Shown here in pieces: positions 8,345 to 16,203 of a stretch of DNA of 64,000 nt. The stretch is from Ruminococcaceae bacterium UBA5406. GTDB lineage: Bacteria; Bacillota; Clostridia; Oscillospirales; Acutalibacteraceae. The translations under genes were made by a program, and so were the position numbers. Below the pieces are notes generated by a model. It was not told the DNA's origin. It saw only the letters and a program-made list of their open reading frames with translations, and ran no database searches. How positions within the stretch are numbered: position 1 is the first letter of the stretch; each line of letters begins with the position of its first letter. Location of the stretch: NCBI GenBank assembly GCA_002407675.1, contig DHNW01000025.1, forward strand, positions 62,001 through 126,000. The letters run 5' to 3'.

Positions 8345-9064
8345 TCAGTTTTTGCACAAATTCTTATTAAAAATGCGCGTCTCTGTCAGCCCGGTTTTCA
8401 GACTGATATAACGCGTAAACAGAGAAATCCGGTTCTCTTCATTCAGGCTGTTCCAGAGAGAGTTCGAAAATTCATCTATATCGCCCTCCAAATTCAGCAG
8501 AACCGGTTCGCCCTCATAGGATGGCAGCGGATTTCCGTCGCCTATATAAGTCTGGATCAAACGCCCTTCGCCCGCGGCGGGATTGCTGTATTCGTAGAAA
8601 AGGCGCTGCACGGACCGGCCCTGAGCATCTCCGCTTTTCAGGATGGAAAGCCGGTAGCCGAATTTCTCGCCGGTATCAATCAGGCCGGAAATCCGCGGGG
8701 TAAAGTTCGGCGCGTCCGGTTCAAACGTACGGGACCGCAGAGCGTCTTCAAACGTACTTCCCTGCGACAGGGCCTCGTAGACCGTATCGGTCTGGTCGCC
8801 GTTGGTGACAATCGTGAGATGGCCGAGCACACGGACCGGAGAATAGATAATGAGCGACGGATCGGACATTTTGGACGGATCAAACGCCTGCGTCCGCAGG
8901 CCGGTCCCGTCTTCCACGAAAACCCGGTTGCGGCTGTTTTCACTTCGGCCCATAATGAAATAGGCAAGGACGGCATAATTTCCGTCTGCGCTTTTGCCGA
9001 GAATGATTCCGCGACCGGGGTATGTGTTTGCCCCCAGGGCCTGTTCCATGCTAAACTTGTTCAA
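8345..9064 (-). CDS. purO: IMP cyclohydrolase, PurO-type
   Basis: 239 residues matching the single-domain IMP cyclohydrolase family first known from archaea (PurO, PF07826). The N-terminal NTYPGRGIILGKSADGNYAV, then GRSENSRNRVF, is the family signature, with a late TFEPDAPNFTPRISGL segment. It would close FAICAR to IMP, the last purine step, completing what the truncated PurH cannot do. The TTG start at 9064 has AGGGGG seven bases upstream, and its TTGA overlaps the purN stop, suggesting translational coupling. An ATG at 9049 is an alternative start. Confidence 0.9.
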   Translation of the reverse strand: MNKFSMEQALGANTYPGRGIILGKSADGNYAVLAYFIMGRSENSRNRVFVEDGTGLRTQAFDPSKMSDPSLIIYSPVRVLGHLTIVTNGDQTDTVYEALSQGSTFEDALRSRTFEPDAPNFTPRISGLIDTGEKFGYRLSILKSGDAQGRSVQRLFYEYSNPAAGEGRLIQTYIGDGNPLPSYEGEPVLLNLEGDIDEFSNSLWNSLNEENRISLFTRYISLKTGLTETRIFNKNLCKN

Positions 9065-9696
9065 GACTGAGCCCCCTTTATAATAACTCGTTCGTTTTCC
9101 ACCTGGAGCCTCCCGCTGCAGAACAGCGCAACAGCCTCAGGAAGTATCTCCCATTCCGCCTGCTCCATGACGCGCTTTTGAAGGGTCTGCGGCGTATCGT
9201 CCGGCAGGACTTTCACCGCCTTCTGCAAAATGATCGGGCCGCCGTCGCAGATTTCATTGACGAAATGGACGGTGGCACCGGTGATTTTTACCCCGCGCTT
9301 CAATGCTTTTTCATGCACATGAAGGCCGTAGCAGCCCTCTCCGCAGAAAGACGGAATCAGCGACGGGTGAATATTCATAATCCGGTTGCGGTACTGGGAA
9401 ACGACGTCCGCGCTGATAATCGTCATAAAGCCGGCAAGAACGACCAGGCCGATATGGTTCTGCCCCAGCAGGTCCAGAAGCGCACCGTCGTATTCCCGCT
9501 GCGAAGGAAAGCTGCATCGGGGCAGAACCCGGCAGGGAATGCCGGCTTTGCGGGCACGTTCCAGCGCATAAGCTTTCGGATTGCTGGAAACAACCAGCGC
9601 GATTTTTCCGCCGGGAATCTGACCCGCATTCTGCGCATTGATGAGAGCCTGAAGGTTTGTTCCGCCTCCGGAGACCAGGACGGCTATGTTCAGCAT
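9061..9696 (-). CDS. purN: Phosphoribosylglycinamide formyltransferase
   Basis: 211 residues. ATG at 9696 gives the canonical [19 protein letters not shown] start; the frame upstream is arginine-rich antisense noise. The catalytic [10 protein letters not shown] and [18 protein letters not shown] motifs are intact, with the active-site Asn, His and Asp. It formylates GAR using 10-formyl-THF. The start overlaps the purM stop by 7 bp and the stop overlaps the purO start by 4 bp, so the three genes are tightly coupled. Confidence 0.96.
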   Translation of the reverse strand: MLNIAVLVSGGGTNLQALINAQNAGQIPGGKIALVVSSNPKAYALERARKAGIPCRVLPRCSFPSQREYDGALLDLLGQNHIGLVVLAGFMTIISADVVSQYRNRIMNIHPSLIPSFCGEGCYGLHVHEKALKRGVKITGATVHFVNEICDGGPIILQKAVKVLPDDTPQTLQKRVMEQAEWEILPEAVALFCSGRLQVENERVIIKGAQS

Positions 9697-10724
9697 AGGA
9701 CAACCCCTTCTTCTCCGGAAACGATCTCGCCGATAACCGACGCCCTCTCGCCGGCATTTTCCATCTCTTCGACGGCCCGGCCGGCGTCTTCTGCCGCCAC
9801 GACAAGGCACATTCCAATTCCCATGTTAAATGTATTGAACATATCATGGTCGGAGATGCTGCCCTGATGCTGAAGCAAAGTGAAAATCGGCATTTTGGGA
9901 AGAGACGCTTTCTCAATTTTAGCGGTGATTCCCGGCCTGAGCATGCGCGGGATATTCTCGTAGAAACCGCCGCCGGTAATGTGGGAAACTGCCTTGACGG
10001 GCAGCTTGTCCATCAGGGAAAGGACAGGCTTCACGTAGATTTTCGTCGGTGTCAAAAGCTCTTCGCCCAGCGTTTTGCCCAGCTCGCCGATGCGCATGTT
10101 GATATTGCGCTCACTGAGATTGAACACCTTGCGCACCAGCGAAAATCCATTGGAATGCAGGCCGGACGACCAAAGCCCGACAAGGGCGTCGCCGGGCGCT
10201 ACGCGGCTGCCGTCCAGTATTTTCTCCCGGTCAACCACGCCGACGGAAAAACCCGCCAGGTCGTATTCATCCGAAGGGTAGAAACCCGGCATCTCCGCCG
10301 TTTCGCCGCCGATCAGCGCACAGCCCGCCTGCACACAGCCGTCTGCAACGCCGGAAACAATTTTTTCAATGGCCTCCGGATGGTTCTTGCCTACGGCGAG
10401 GTAATCCAGGAAAAACAGGGGTTTTGCTCCGCAGCAGACAACGTCGTTGACGCACATGGCCACGCAGTCAATGCCGACCGTATCGTGCCGGCCCATCAGA
10501 AAAGCGATTTTCAGCTTTGTCCCGACGCCGTCGGTTCCGCTGACCAAAACCGGATTCTTCATTCCGGAAAAATCCGGCTGGAACAGGCCGCCGAACCCTC
10601 CGATTCCGGAAACGACCCCCGGAACCCGCGTCCGCTCCACATGGCGTTTCATTAGTTCCACAGCCCGGTAACCCGCGGTAACATCCACACCGGCGGCGCG
10701 GTAGCTTTCGCTGAAACTTTTCAT
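9690..10724 (-). CDS. purM: Phosphoribosylformylglycinamidine cyclo-ligase (AIR synthetase)
   Basis: 344 residues. The ATG at 10724 is preceded by GGGGGG at eight bases. The PurM/HypE/SelD-like fold is shown by [28 protein letters not shown] and [23 protein letters not shown], with [14 protein letters not shown] and [15 protein letters not shown] in the C-terminal half. It converts FGAM to AIR with ATP. It starts 17 bp after the purE stop. Confidence 0.97.
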   Translation of the reverse strand: MKSFSESYRAAGVDVTAGYRAVELMKRHVERTRVPGVVSGIGGFGGLFQPDFSGMKNPVLVSGTDGVGTKLKIAFLMGRHDTVGIDCVAMCVNDVVCCGAKPLFFLDYLAVGKNHPEAIEKIVSGVADGCVQAGCALIGGETAEMPGFYPSDEYDLAGFSVGVVDREKILDGSRVAPGDALVGLWSSGLHSNGFSLVRKVFNLSERNINMRIGELGKTLGEELLTPTKIYVKPVLSLMDKLPVKAVSHITGGGFYENIPRMLRPGITAKIEKASLPKMPIFTLLQHQGSISDHDMFNTFNMGIGMCLVVAAEDAGRAVEEMENAGERASVIGEIVSGEEGVVLC

Positions 10725-10741
10725 TCCACAATCCCCCCGCA

Positions 10742-11248
10742 TTACAGCTTTTCGGCTTCTGCCTGAATCGCCTTGTCTTTGGCCGCGACTTTTTCCGCCA
10801 TGGCCCGCTTCATTTCCGTCAGCTTCGCCGCAAGGGCATCATCGCCGAGAGCAAGAATTTCTGCGGCGAGGATGGCGGCATTCTCGGCGCCGTTAATGGC
10901 AACCGTGGCAACCGGAACCCCGCCCGGCATCTGAACCGTCGCCAGCAGAGCATCCAGCCCGTCCAGCTCAGAAGATTTCATGGGGACACCGATAACCGGC
11001 AGCGTTGTGCCGGCAGCCAAAAAGCCGGCAAGGTGAGCCGCTTTTCCGGCTGCCGCAATGATGACGCCGAAGCCGTTTTCAGCAGCCGAAGCGGAAAATT
11101 CCGCCGCCGCCTTCGGGGTGCGGTGCGCGGAGATTACGTGCGTCTCCACCGGAATTCCGAAAGACTTGAGCTTTTTAACGGCTTTGGAAACCACCGGAAA
11201 ATCGCTGTCGCTTCCCATGATCACGGCTACTTTCTTATGGCTGGACAT
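10742..11248 (-). CDS. purE: N5-carboxyaminoimidazole ribonucleotide mutase
   Basis: 168 residues, class I PurE. The core motifs are [22 protein letters not shown] (active-site His), [16 protein letters not shown] and [12 protein letters not shown]. The ATG at 11248 has an AGGAGT-like site upstream; the longer open frame is leader sequence. It isomerises N5-CAIR to CAIR. No purK is in the window. It is the first gene of the operon, behind a leader of about 190 nt. Confidence 0.96.
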   Translation of the reverse strand: MSSHKKVAVIMGSDSDFPVVSKAVKKLKSFGIPVETHVISAHRTPKAAAEFSASAAENGFGVIIAAAGKAAHLAGFLAAGTTLPVIGVPMKSSELDGLDALLATVQMPGGVPVATVAINGAENAAILAAEILALGDDALAAKLTEMKRAMAEKVAAKDKAIQAEAEKL

Positions 11249-11334
11249 GTTTCTACCACTCCTTATCATGTTTGGGACGGAAAATCCGGCAGAGCAAAGC
11301 CCCGCGCCGCAGGATCTTCCGCAGGAAAACGCCC

Positions 11335-11442
11335 TGAAAAGAGACAGGCCGCGCCAACTTATGACGCGGCCTGTTCCTTTCAAGGCTCCGAACGTCCGCA
11401 GGGTATGCCATTCAGCGGGCACCCGTTTTCGCAATCATCTAC
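11335..11442 (-). promoter_or_regulatory. Structured purE leader with possible attenuator
   Basis: The leader has a GTAGATGATTGCG element (11430-11442) near the transcript start, then GGGTGCC pairing with a bulged GGCATACCC, with TGAATGG (11408-11414) at the loop and inner strand. A terminator-like stem follows: ACAGGCCGCG (11365-11374) with CGCGGCCTGT (11344-11353), then CTCTTTT. ATGAT-GCG of the first element can pair with CGCGTCAT (11361-11368), which overlaps the terminator stem, so the two folds exclude each other. The 5' half resembles the tetrahydrofolate riboswitch, but its conserved GTTAAGTG segment is missing. The class is undetermined. Confidence 0.45.
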
Positions 11443-11447
11443 TTCTT

Positions 11448-11476
11448 ATTGTAGGAGATTGCAGCGGAAATTGCAA
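11448..11476 (-). promoter_or_regulatory. Promoter of the pur operon
   Basis: On the minus strand, TTGCAA (11471-11476), a 17-bp spacer and TACAAT (11448-11453). Transcription would begin near 11441, about 190 nt before purE. Confidence 0.8.
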
Positions 11477-11525
11477 GAGCTTCCGAATCCGATTGTAAAA
11501 AACCGTTTGCGGACAAAGGAATCCT

Positions 11526-12452
11526 TTATTTTTTAGGGGTATTCTCTTTCTGCGGGACATCATCCACAACCAGTTCCTTAATAGATGTGGCAAGCCCGGC
11601 CAGCGACTGGATCTGAGACGGAATAATAATCTTGGTCGCCTTGCCGTCTGCGGCTTTCTGGAATGCGTCCAGGCTCTTAAGGGCAATGACCCCGTCGCTT
11701 GGGTTGGCCTCGTTCAAAAACTGGATCCCTTTGGCCAGGGACTGCTGAACAAGCAGGATTGCCTGCGCTTCGCCCTGTGCCTCGCGGATCTTCGTTTCTT
11801 TGACGGCGTCCGCGCGCAGAATGGCAGATTCTTTGTCGCCTTCCGCAACGAGGATGGCACTGCTCTTTTTGCCTTCCGCCGTCAGAATCTGGGCACGGCG
11901 CTCACGCTCAGCCTTCATCTGCTTCTCCATGGACTCCTGGATTTCCCGCGGGGGAATAATATTTTTCAGTTCCACCCGGTTGACCTTGATGCCCCAGGCA
12001 TCGGTCGCTTCGTCCAGGACCGTGCGGATTTTAGCATTGATAACGTCGCGTGAGGTCAGAGTGCGGTCCAAATCCATTTCACCGATAATATTCCGCAGCG
12101 TGGTGGCAGACAGGTTCTCAATTGCAGAGAGCGGATGCTCCACACCGTAAGCATACAGCTTTGGGTCGGTAACCTGGAAATAGACGACTGTGTCGATCTG
12201 CATGGTGACGTTGTCTTTCGTAATGACGGGCTGCGGAGGAAAATCAATGACCTGCTCCTTCATGGAGACCTTTTTGGCGATCCGATCCACAAACGGCACT
12301 TTGAAATGGAGGCCGGTTTCCCAAGTTACCTGGTAAGCGCCGAGACGCTCAATCACGTAGGCATGGGCCTGGGGAACCACCTTGATATTGGAAATAAGAA
12401 GCAGGATCACAAAGATGATCAAAATAATAAGGACAATTATCCCGATTGACAT
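11526..12452 (-). CDS. SPFH/Band 7 membrane protein (QmcA/paraslipin-like)
   Basis: 308 residues. One N-terminal membrane segment (about residues 3-25, GIIVLIILIIFVILLLISN) is followed by the SPFH domain (VPQAHAYVIERLGAYQVTWE and VTMQIDTVVYFQVTDPKLYAYGV) and a charged alpha-helical region rich in Glu, Ala and Lys (about 175-255). It resembles YbbK/QmcA and stomatin-like proteins, which form oligomeric membrane microdomain scaffolds and often work with NfeD proteins. The gene directly upstream at 12468 is an NfeD protein, 15 bp away, so the pair is very likely an operon. Confidence 0.9.
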   Translation of the reverse strand: MSIGIIVLIILIIFVILLLISNIKVVPQAHAYVIERLGAYQVTWETGLHFKVPFVDRIAKKVSMKEQVIDFPPQPVITKDNVTMQIDTVVYFQVTDPKLYAYGVEHPLSAIENLSATTLRNIIGEMDLDRTLTSRDVINAKIRTVLDEATDAWGIKVNRVELKNIIPPREIQESMEKQMKAERERRAQILTAEGKKSSAILVAEGDKESAILRADAVKETKIREAQGEAQAILLVQQSLAKGIQFLNEANPSDGVIALKSLDAFQKAADGKATKIIIPSQIQSLAGLATSIKELVVDDVPQKENTPKK

Positions 12453-12467
12453 GGTTCATTCTCCCTT

Positions 12468-12902
12468 TCAGTCAGTTTTTGGGCGGACGATCAGCTTGAC
12501 GCCGCTAATGGATTCCACCACGACACGGCTCCCTGCCGGGATCTCAGAGCCGTCGGCGGACCGTGCCGTCCAGATGCTCCCGAGCACATTGACCTGCCCG
12601 GTCTCGAGGGTATTGTTGATGCCGACCGTGACAACCGCAATTTTGCCGATGTAGCGGTCCGCGTTGGTGCTGGTTTTTTTGACTGTAAGTTTCTGCTTGA
12701 CTACCGGTCTTGTGACAGCCAGCATAACCGCCGAAACAGCGGCGAAAACAACCAGCTGCCAAAGAAGCGGCGCCCCCAGGACGCACGCAATCAGCGCACC
12801 GACCCCCCCGATGGCAAACCAGACAGAAACCAACTGGGCTGTCGCCATCTCGATAACCGCCGCAGCGACAATTACGGCAAGCCATACAAACGGCATCATC
12901 AT
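12468..12902 (-). CDS. NfeD-like membrane protein
   Basis: 144 residues. Hydrophobic segments at about residues 4-22, 27-45 and 48-66 are followed by a soluble beta-rich OB-fold domain (about 80-143, YIGKIAVVTVGINNTLETGQVNV and SRVVVESISGVKLIV). This is the short NfeD form (NfeD1b-like) that pairs with SPFH proteins. Three tandem ATG codons occur; the third (12896) is best spaced from GAAGG, so the true N-terminus may be two residues shorter. Confidence 0.88.
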   Translation of the reverse strand: MMMPFVWLAVIVAAAVIEMATAQLVSVWFAIGGVGALIACVLGAPLLWQLVVFAAVSAVMLAVTRPVVKQKLTVKKTSTNADRYIGKIAVVTVGINNTLETGQVNVLGSIWTARSADGSEIPAGSRVVVESISGVKLIVRPKTD

Positions 12903-12934
12903 ACACCTTCCCTCAAGAGTGGTTTTGCGGTCTT

Positions 12935-12963
12935 ATCTTACCATAAAACCAATGCCTGCGCAA
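12935..12963 (-). promoter_or_regulatory. Promoter of the nfeD-SPFH operon
   Basis: On the minus strand, TTGCGC (12958-12963), a 17-bp spacer and TAAGAT (12935-12940). Confidence 0.6.
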
Positions 12964-12992
12964 CGGGAAATGTGAAAAGGAAAATATTAATT

Positions 12993-14477
12993 TTAAAGGG
13001 TGACGCCATTTTTGAAAACAGCCAGTTCCCGCCTGCCAAGCTGATCCGCTTTTGTCTGCTTTTCACCTGACGCAACTGACAGGACAAAGCGGTAAAACTC
13101 CCGCGAAAGGGACTCCATGCTTTCGCCTTCCAGCAGCCGGCCGGCGTTGAAATCGATCCAGCCGGGCTTGCGGCGCGCAAGATTCGAATTGCTGGAGATT
13201 TTCACGGTTGGAACCGGGCTTCCGAACGGGGTGCCCCGGCCCGTGGTAAACAGGACAAGCTGGGCCCCGGAAACCGCAAGCGCCGTAGACGACACGAGGT
13301 CGTTGCCGGGCGCCTGAAGAAGGTTAAGGCCCTTTTCCTTTACAGGGGAACCGTACATTAGGACGCCGCTGACCGGCGCGGTTCCGCCTTTCTGCACACA
13401 GCCGAGGGACTTGTCCTCCAGTGTAGTGATGCCGCCCGCCTTATTGCCCGGCGAGGGGTTCGAGTCGATTTTCTGGTGGTAATCCATAAAATACTGCTTG
13501 AATCCGTTAATCAGATCCACGGTCTTCCGGAAAACAGCTTCACTGCGGCAGCGGTTCATCAGGATCGTTTCCGCCCCGAACATTTCGGGGACTTCCGTGA
13601 GGATGGCCGTGCCGCCGCACGCGGTAATCCGGTTAGTAAAAGAACCGAGGAGCGGGTTGGCGGTGATGCCGGAAAAGCCGTCCGATCCGCCGCATTTCAG
13701 GCCGACGACAAGCTGATCCGCACCGCACGGCTCCCGGCGGAACCGGGAAGCGTACGCGCACAGCTCCCGGACGGCGGCAACACCCGCGGCAACCTCATCC
13801 TCCTGATCCTGGCAGACGAGGAACTTCACACGGTCCGGATCATAAGGGCCGAGGACTTTTTTCATCTCTTCGATATTGTTGTTCTCGCAGCCGAGGCTGA
13901 GGACCAGGACCGCCCCCGCGTTGGGGTGCCGGATAAGCCCGGCCAGGGCAAGCTGCGTATTCCGCAGATCCTGCGAAAGCTGGGAACACCCGTACGGGTG
14001 GCTGAACGCAAAGATCCCGTCAAGCTCCGGAGTCAGGAATCTCTGGGATTCCTCTTCAATCTGCCGGGCAACGGAATTGACGCAGCCGACCGTCGGGATA
14101 ATCCAGACTTCGTTGCGGATGCCGACTTTCCCATCCTTCCGGCGGTAGCCGGGGAACGTTTCCGGAGCGGCAGGCTCGGGTTCACGGAAGTCCGGTCGGT
14201 ACGTATATTCCAGAAGCTCCCCGAGGCCGGTTTTCACATTATGGGTATGCACCCACTCCCCGGCGGCAATGGCGCGCGACGCCGTCCCGATTGGGAAACC
14301 GTACTTGACGATCGGTCCGCCTTCCGCAATATTCCGCAGGGCGGCCTTATGGCCCGCCGGGACATCGGAGCGGAGGACGGCGCAAGCGCCGCCCGCCCGG
14401 ATGCTTTCACCCGCCTTCAGGTTCCGCAGGGCAACCGCAACGTTGTCTTTTGGGTTGATTTGGTAGACAGATTCCAT
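12993..14477 (-). CDS. uxaA: Altronate dehydratase
   Basis: 494 residues, the expected length of UxaA. The N-terminal SAF-like domain (about residues 1-90) carries DVPAGHKAALRNIAEGGPIVKYG and WVHTHNVKTGL. The C-terminal dehydratase domain includes GYRRKDGKVGIRNEVWIIPTVGCVNSVA, FSHPYGCSQLSQDL and VVGLKCGGSDGFSGITANP. It dehydrates D-altronate to 2-keto-3-deoxygluconate in the galacturonate branch. A D-galactarate dehydratase role is the main alternative, but the uxaB and uxaC neighbours favour altronate. It lies 3 bp after uxaB. Confidence 0.93.
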   Translation of the reverse strand: MESVYQINPKDNVAVALRNLKAGESIRAGGACAVLRSDVPAGHKAALRNIAEGGPIVKYGFPIGTASRAIAAGEWVHTHNVKTGLGELLEYTYRPDFREPEPAAPETFPGYRRKDGKVGIRNEVWIIPTVGCVNSVARQIEEESQRFLTPELDGIFAFSHPYGCSQLSQDLRNTQLALAGLIRHPNAGAVLVLSLGCENNNIEEMKKVLGPYDPDRVKFLVCQDQEDEVAAGVAAVRELCAYASRFRREPCGADQLVVGLKCGGSDGFSGITANPLLGSFTNRITACGGTAILTEVPEMFGAETILMNRCRSEAVFRKTVDLINGFKQYFMDYHQKIDSNPSPGNKAGGITTLEDKSLGCVQKGGTAPVSGVLMYGSPVKEKGLNLLQAPGNDLVSSTALAVSGAQLVLFTTGRGTPFGSPVPTVKISSNSNLARRKPGWIDFNAGRLLEGESMESLSREFYRFVLSVASGEKQTKADQLGRRELAVFKNGVTL

Positions 14478-14480
14478 GGC

Positions 14481-15950
14481 TTACTCCCCAATCAGCTTTT
14501 TGACGGCCGCTGTCATGCCGTTTTTCCGGATATCCTCCAGATCCGCGCTGACCATGCCGGCAAAGCCCTCGTACTTTGTCAGATCCTCGCCCCAGAAATC
14601 GGTATTGGACGCAAGCGCCTGGGTGAATTCCCGCGCAGACTTTTTGCTGTTGGCAGCAAAGAACTCCAGCACCTTGCGGTCGTCGTGAATTTCATACGGC
14701 TCGCCGTTCCGGTCGCCGATCAGTGCGCCGTTTTCCAGCTTATCGGACGTATAGAACGCCATCAGAGCCGCAAACGAGAAGGTGAGGAACTTCGGCGGAG
14801 TATGCGTTTTGGCGTAATTGTCGCGGAAAGTCGGCAGGATGCGCGCTTTCCACTTGGAAACGGAGTTAAGCGAAATGGAAAGAAGCGCGTGTTTGACAAA
14901 CGGATTTTCGAAGCGCTCCAGAACGGAATTGGCGAAAGCGACCGCTTCTTCGTGCGGCAGCTTGACCGTTGGAACAATTTCCTCAAAAACAGTCTTTTCC
15001 ATCAGGGTGCGCACTGTTTTGTCATTCATACATTCCAGAACAATATTTTTGCCCATAAGGTACCCGGCAAGGACCGTGGAGGTGTGCGCGCCGTTCAAAA
15101 TGCGGACTTTGCGCTCGCGGTACGGCTTCTGATTCTTTGTAAAGATAATCGGCAGGCCCGCTTTGTCCAGCGGGAATTCGCCGGAAATGTCCCTCGGGCT
15201 TTCAATCACCCACAGGGCAAACGGCTCGCCTGTATCCAGCAGGTTGTCTTCGTAGCCGAGTTTGCCCCACATTTTCTGCGCTTCGCCCTCGCCGCGCGGA
15301 TAGCCGGTGATGATGCGGTCCACCAGCGTGCTGCAGAACGTGTTGCTCTCTTCGACCCACTTTTTGAATTCTGCGCCGAGTTTCCAGAGATCCGCGTATT
15401 TCATCACGCATTTTTTCAGCGTGCCGCCGTTGTCTTCAATCAGCTCCACCGGGAGAAGGATCAGGCCCTTGGCCGGATCGCCATGGAATGCGCGGTACCG
15501 TTCATAGAGAAATTTTGTCAGCTTGCCGGGGTAGGTATTCGGCGGGGTAAGCTCGAATTTATCGCTCTCATCATACTGGATGCCCGCCTCCGTTGTGTTG
15601 GAAACAACAAACCGGAGGGTGTCCAGCCGGGCCAGAGCCATGTAGTCCTGATAGTCGCCGTAGGTATCCAGCGCTTTGCCGACACTGGTTACAACGCGGT
15701 TTTCCACATAGGTCTTCCCGTCTTTTTTACCGCGCAGGGAGATGGTATAGATATTGTCCTGCGCATGGAACCGATCCAGATTTCCCGCCTGAATCGGCTT
15801 GACAATGGCGATATTGCCGTTGAAAACGCCTTTTTCGTTGGCGACGTCCACCATATAGTCTACAAACCCGCGCAGGAAGTTGCCCTCGCCGAACTGGATA
15901 ATCCGGATCGGCCTCGGCTTGCGGCTGTAAAGCTCATTGATTTTCTTCAT
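14481..15950 (-). CDS. uxaB: Tagaturonate reductase (altronate oxidoreductase)
   Basis: 489 residues, mannitol-dehydrogenase family. ATG at 15950 with AAGGGG upstream gives the typical start PIRIIQFGEGNFLRGFVDYM, an NAD-binding Rossmann segment. Later motifs include FVVSNTTEAGI, TYPGKLTKFLYERY and KVRILNGAHTS. It reduces D-tagaturonate to D-altronate with NADH. It is the first gene of uxaBA. Its promoter (16000-16027) carries a LacI/CRE-type palindrome just downstream of the start point, so it should be repressed without hexuronate, by carbon catabolite control, or both. Confidence 0.94.
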   Translation of the reverse strand: MKKINELYSRKPRPIRIIQFGEGNFLRGFVDYMVDVANEKGVFNGNIAIVKPIQAGNLDRFHAQDNIYTISLRGKKDGKTYVENRVVTSVGKALDTYGDYQDYMALARLDTLRFVVSNTTEAGIQYDESDKFELTPPNTYPGKLTKFLYERYRAFHGDPAKGLILLPVELIEDNGGTLKKCVMKYADLWKLGAEFKKWVEESNTFCSTLVDRIITGYPRGEGEAQKMWGKLGYEDNLLDTGEPFALWVIESPRDISGEFPLDKAGLPIIFTKNQKPYRERKVRILNGAHTSTVLAGYLMGKNIVLECMNDKTVRTLMEKTVFEEIVPTVKLPHEEAVAFANSVLERFENPFVKHALLSISLNSVSKWKARILPTFRDNYAKTHTPPKFLTFSFAALMAFYTSDKLENGALIGDRNGEPYEIHDDRKVLEFFAANSKKSAREFTQALASNTDFWGEDLTKYEGFAGMVSADLEDIRKNGMTAAVKKLIGE

Positions 15951-15970
15951 AAAATAATCCCCTTTCTGGA

Positions 15971-15984
15971 TGTAAGCGCTTTCA
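15971..15984. promoter_or_regulatory. LacI-family/CRE-type operator at uxaB
   Basis: TGTAAGCGCTTTCA fits the Firmicutes CRE consensus TGWAANCGNTNWCA at every position and is also typical for LacI-family regulators. It lies about 10-25 bp downstream of the predicted uxaB start point. It could bind CcpA, the adjacent LacI-family protein, or both. Confidence 0.75.
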
Positions 15985-15999
15985 TAAAACTTCATAGTA

Positions 16000-16027
16000 A
16001 TTGTAACATCTTCCCGGAAAATGTCAA
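16000..16027 (-). promoter_or_regulatory. Promoter of uxaBA
   Basis: On the minus strand, a consensus TTGACA (16022-16027), a 16-bp spacer and TACAAT (16000-16005). Confidence 0.8.
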
Positions 16028-16140
16028 TCCTCTTTTTGGGAGGAAAATTTATGTGCACAGAAAGGAATTTCTGCGGCATTCCCTCTGCATTCCAAACGCT
16101 TTCCGAACGGAAAGGCTGGAAATTCCGGAGAAGAACCCTA

Positions 16141-16186
16141 TTGATTTTTGGAGGAAAGCAGGCTATACTTTGTGTAAGCATTTACA
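16141..16186 (+). promoter_or_regulatory. Promoter and operator of the LacI-family regulator
   Basis: TTGATT (16141-16146), a 17-bp spacer and TATACT (16164-16169) are followed at once by the palindrome TGTAAGCATTTACA (16173-16186), which covers the predicted start point. The palindrome resembles the one at uxaB with a CG-to-CA change at its centre. The two operator centres are 202 bp apart, so autorepression and looping are plausible. Confidence 0.75.
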
Positions 16187-16203
16187 GAATCAGAGGGAAC
16201 CGA

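Noticed and set aside
9697..9810. Arginine-rich N-terminal extension of purN
   Set aside because: It overlaps purM in another frame; the internal ATG at 9696 gives the conserved PurN start.
11335..11442. ZTP (pfl) or guanine riboswitch in the purE leader
   Set aside because: The ZTP strings GGGTCGTGAC and CCGCCTGGGC and the purine riboswitch core TATA...GTCTCTACC are not found.
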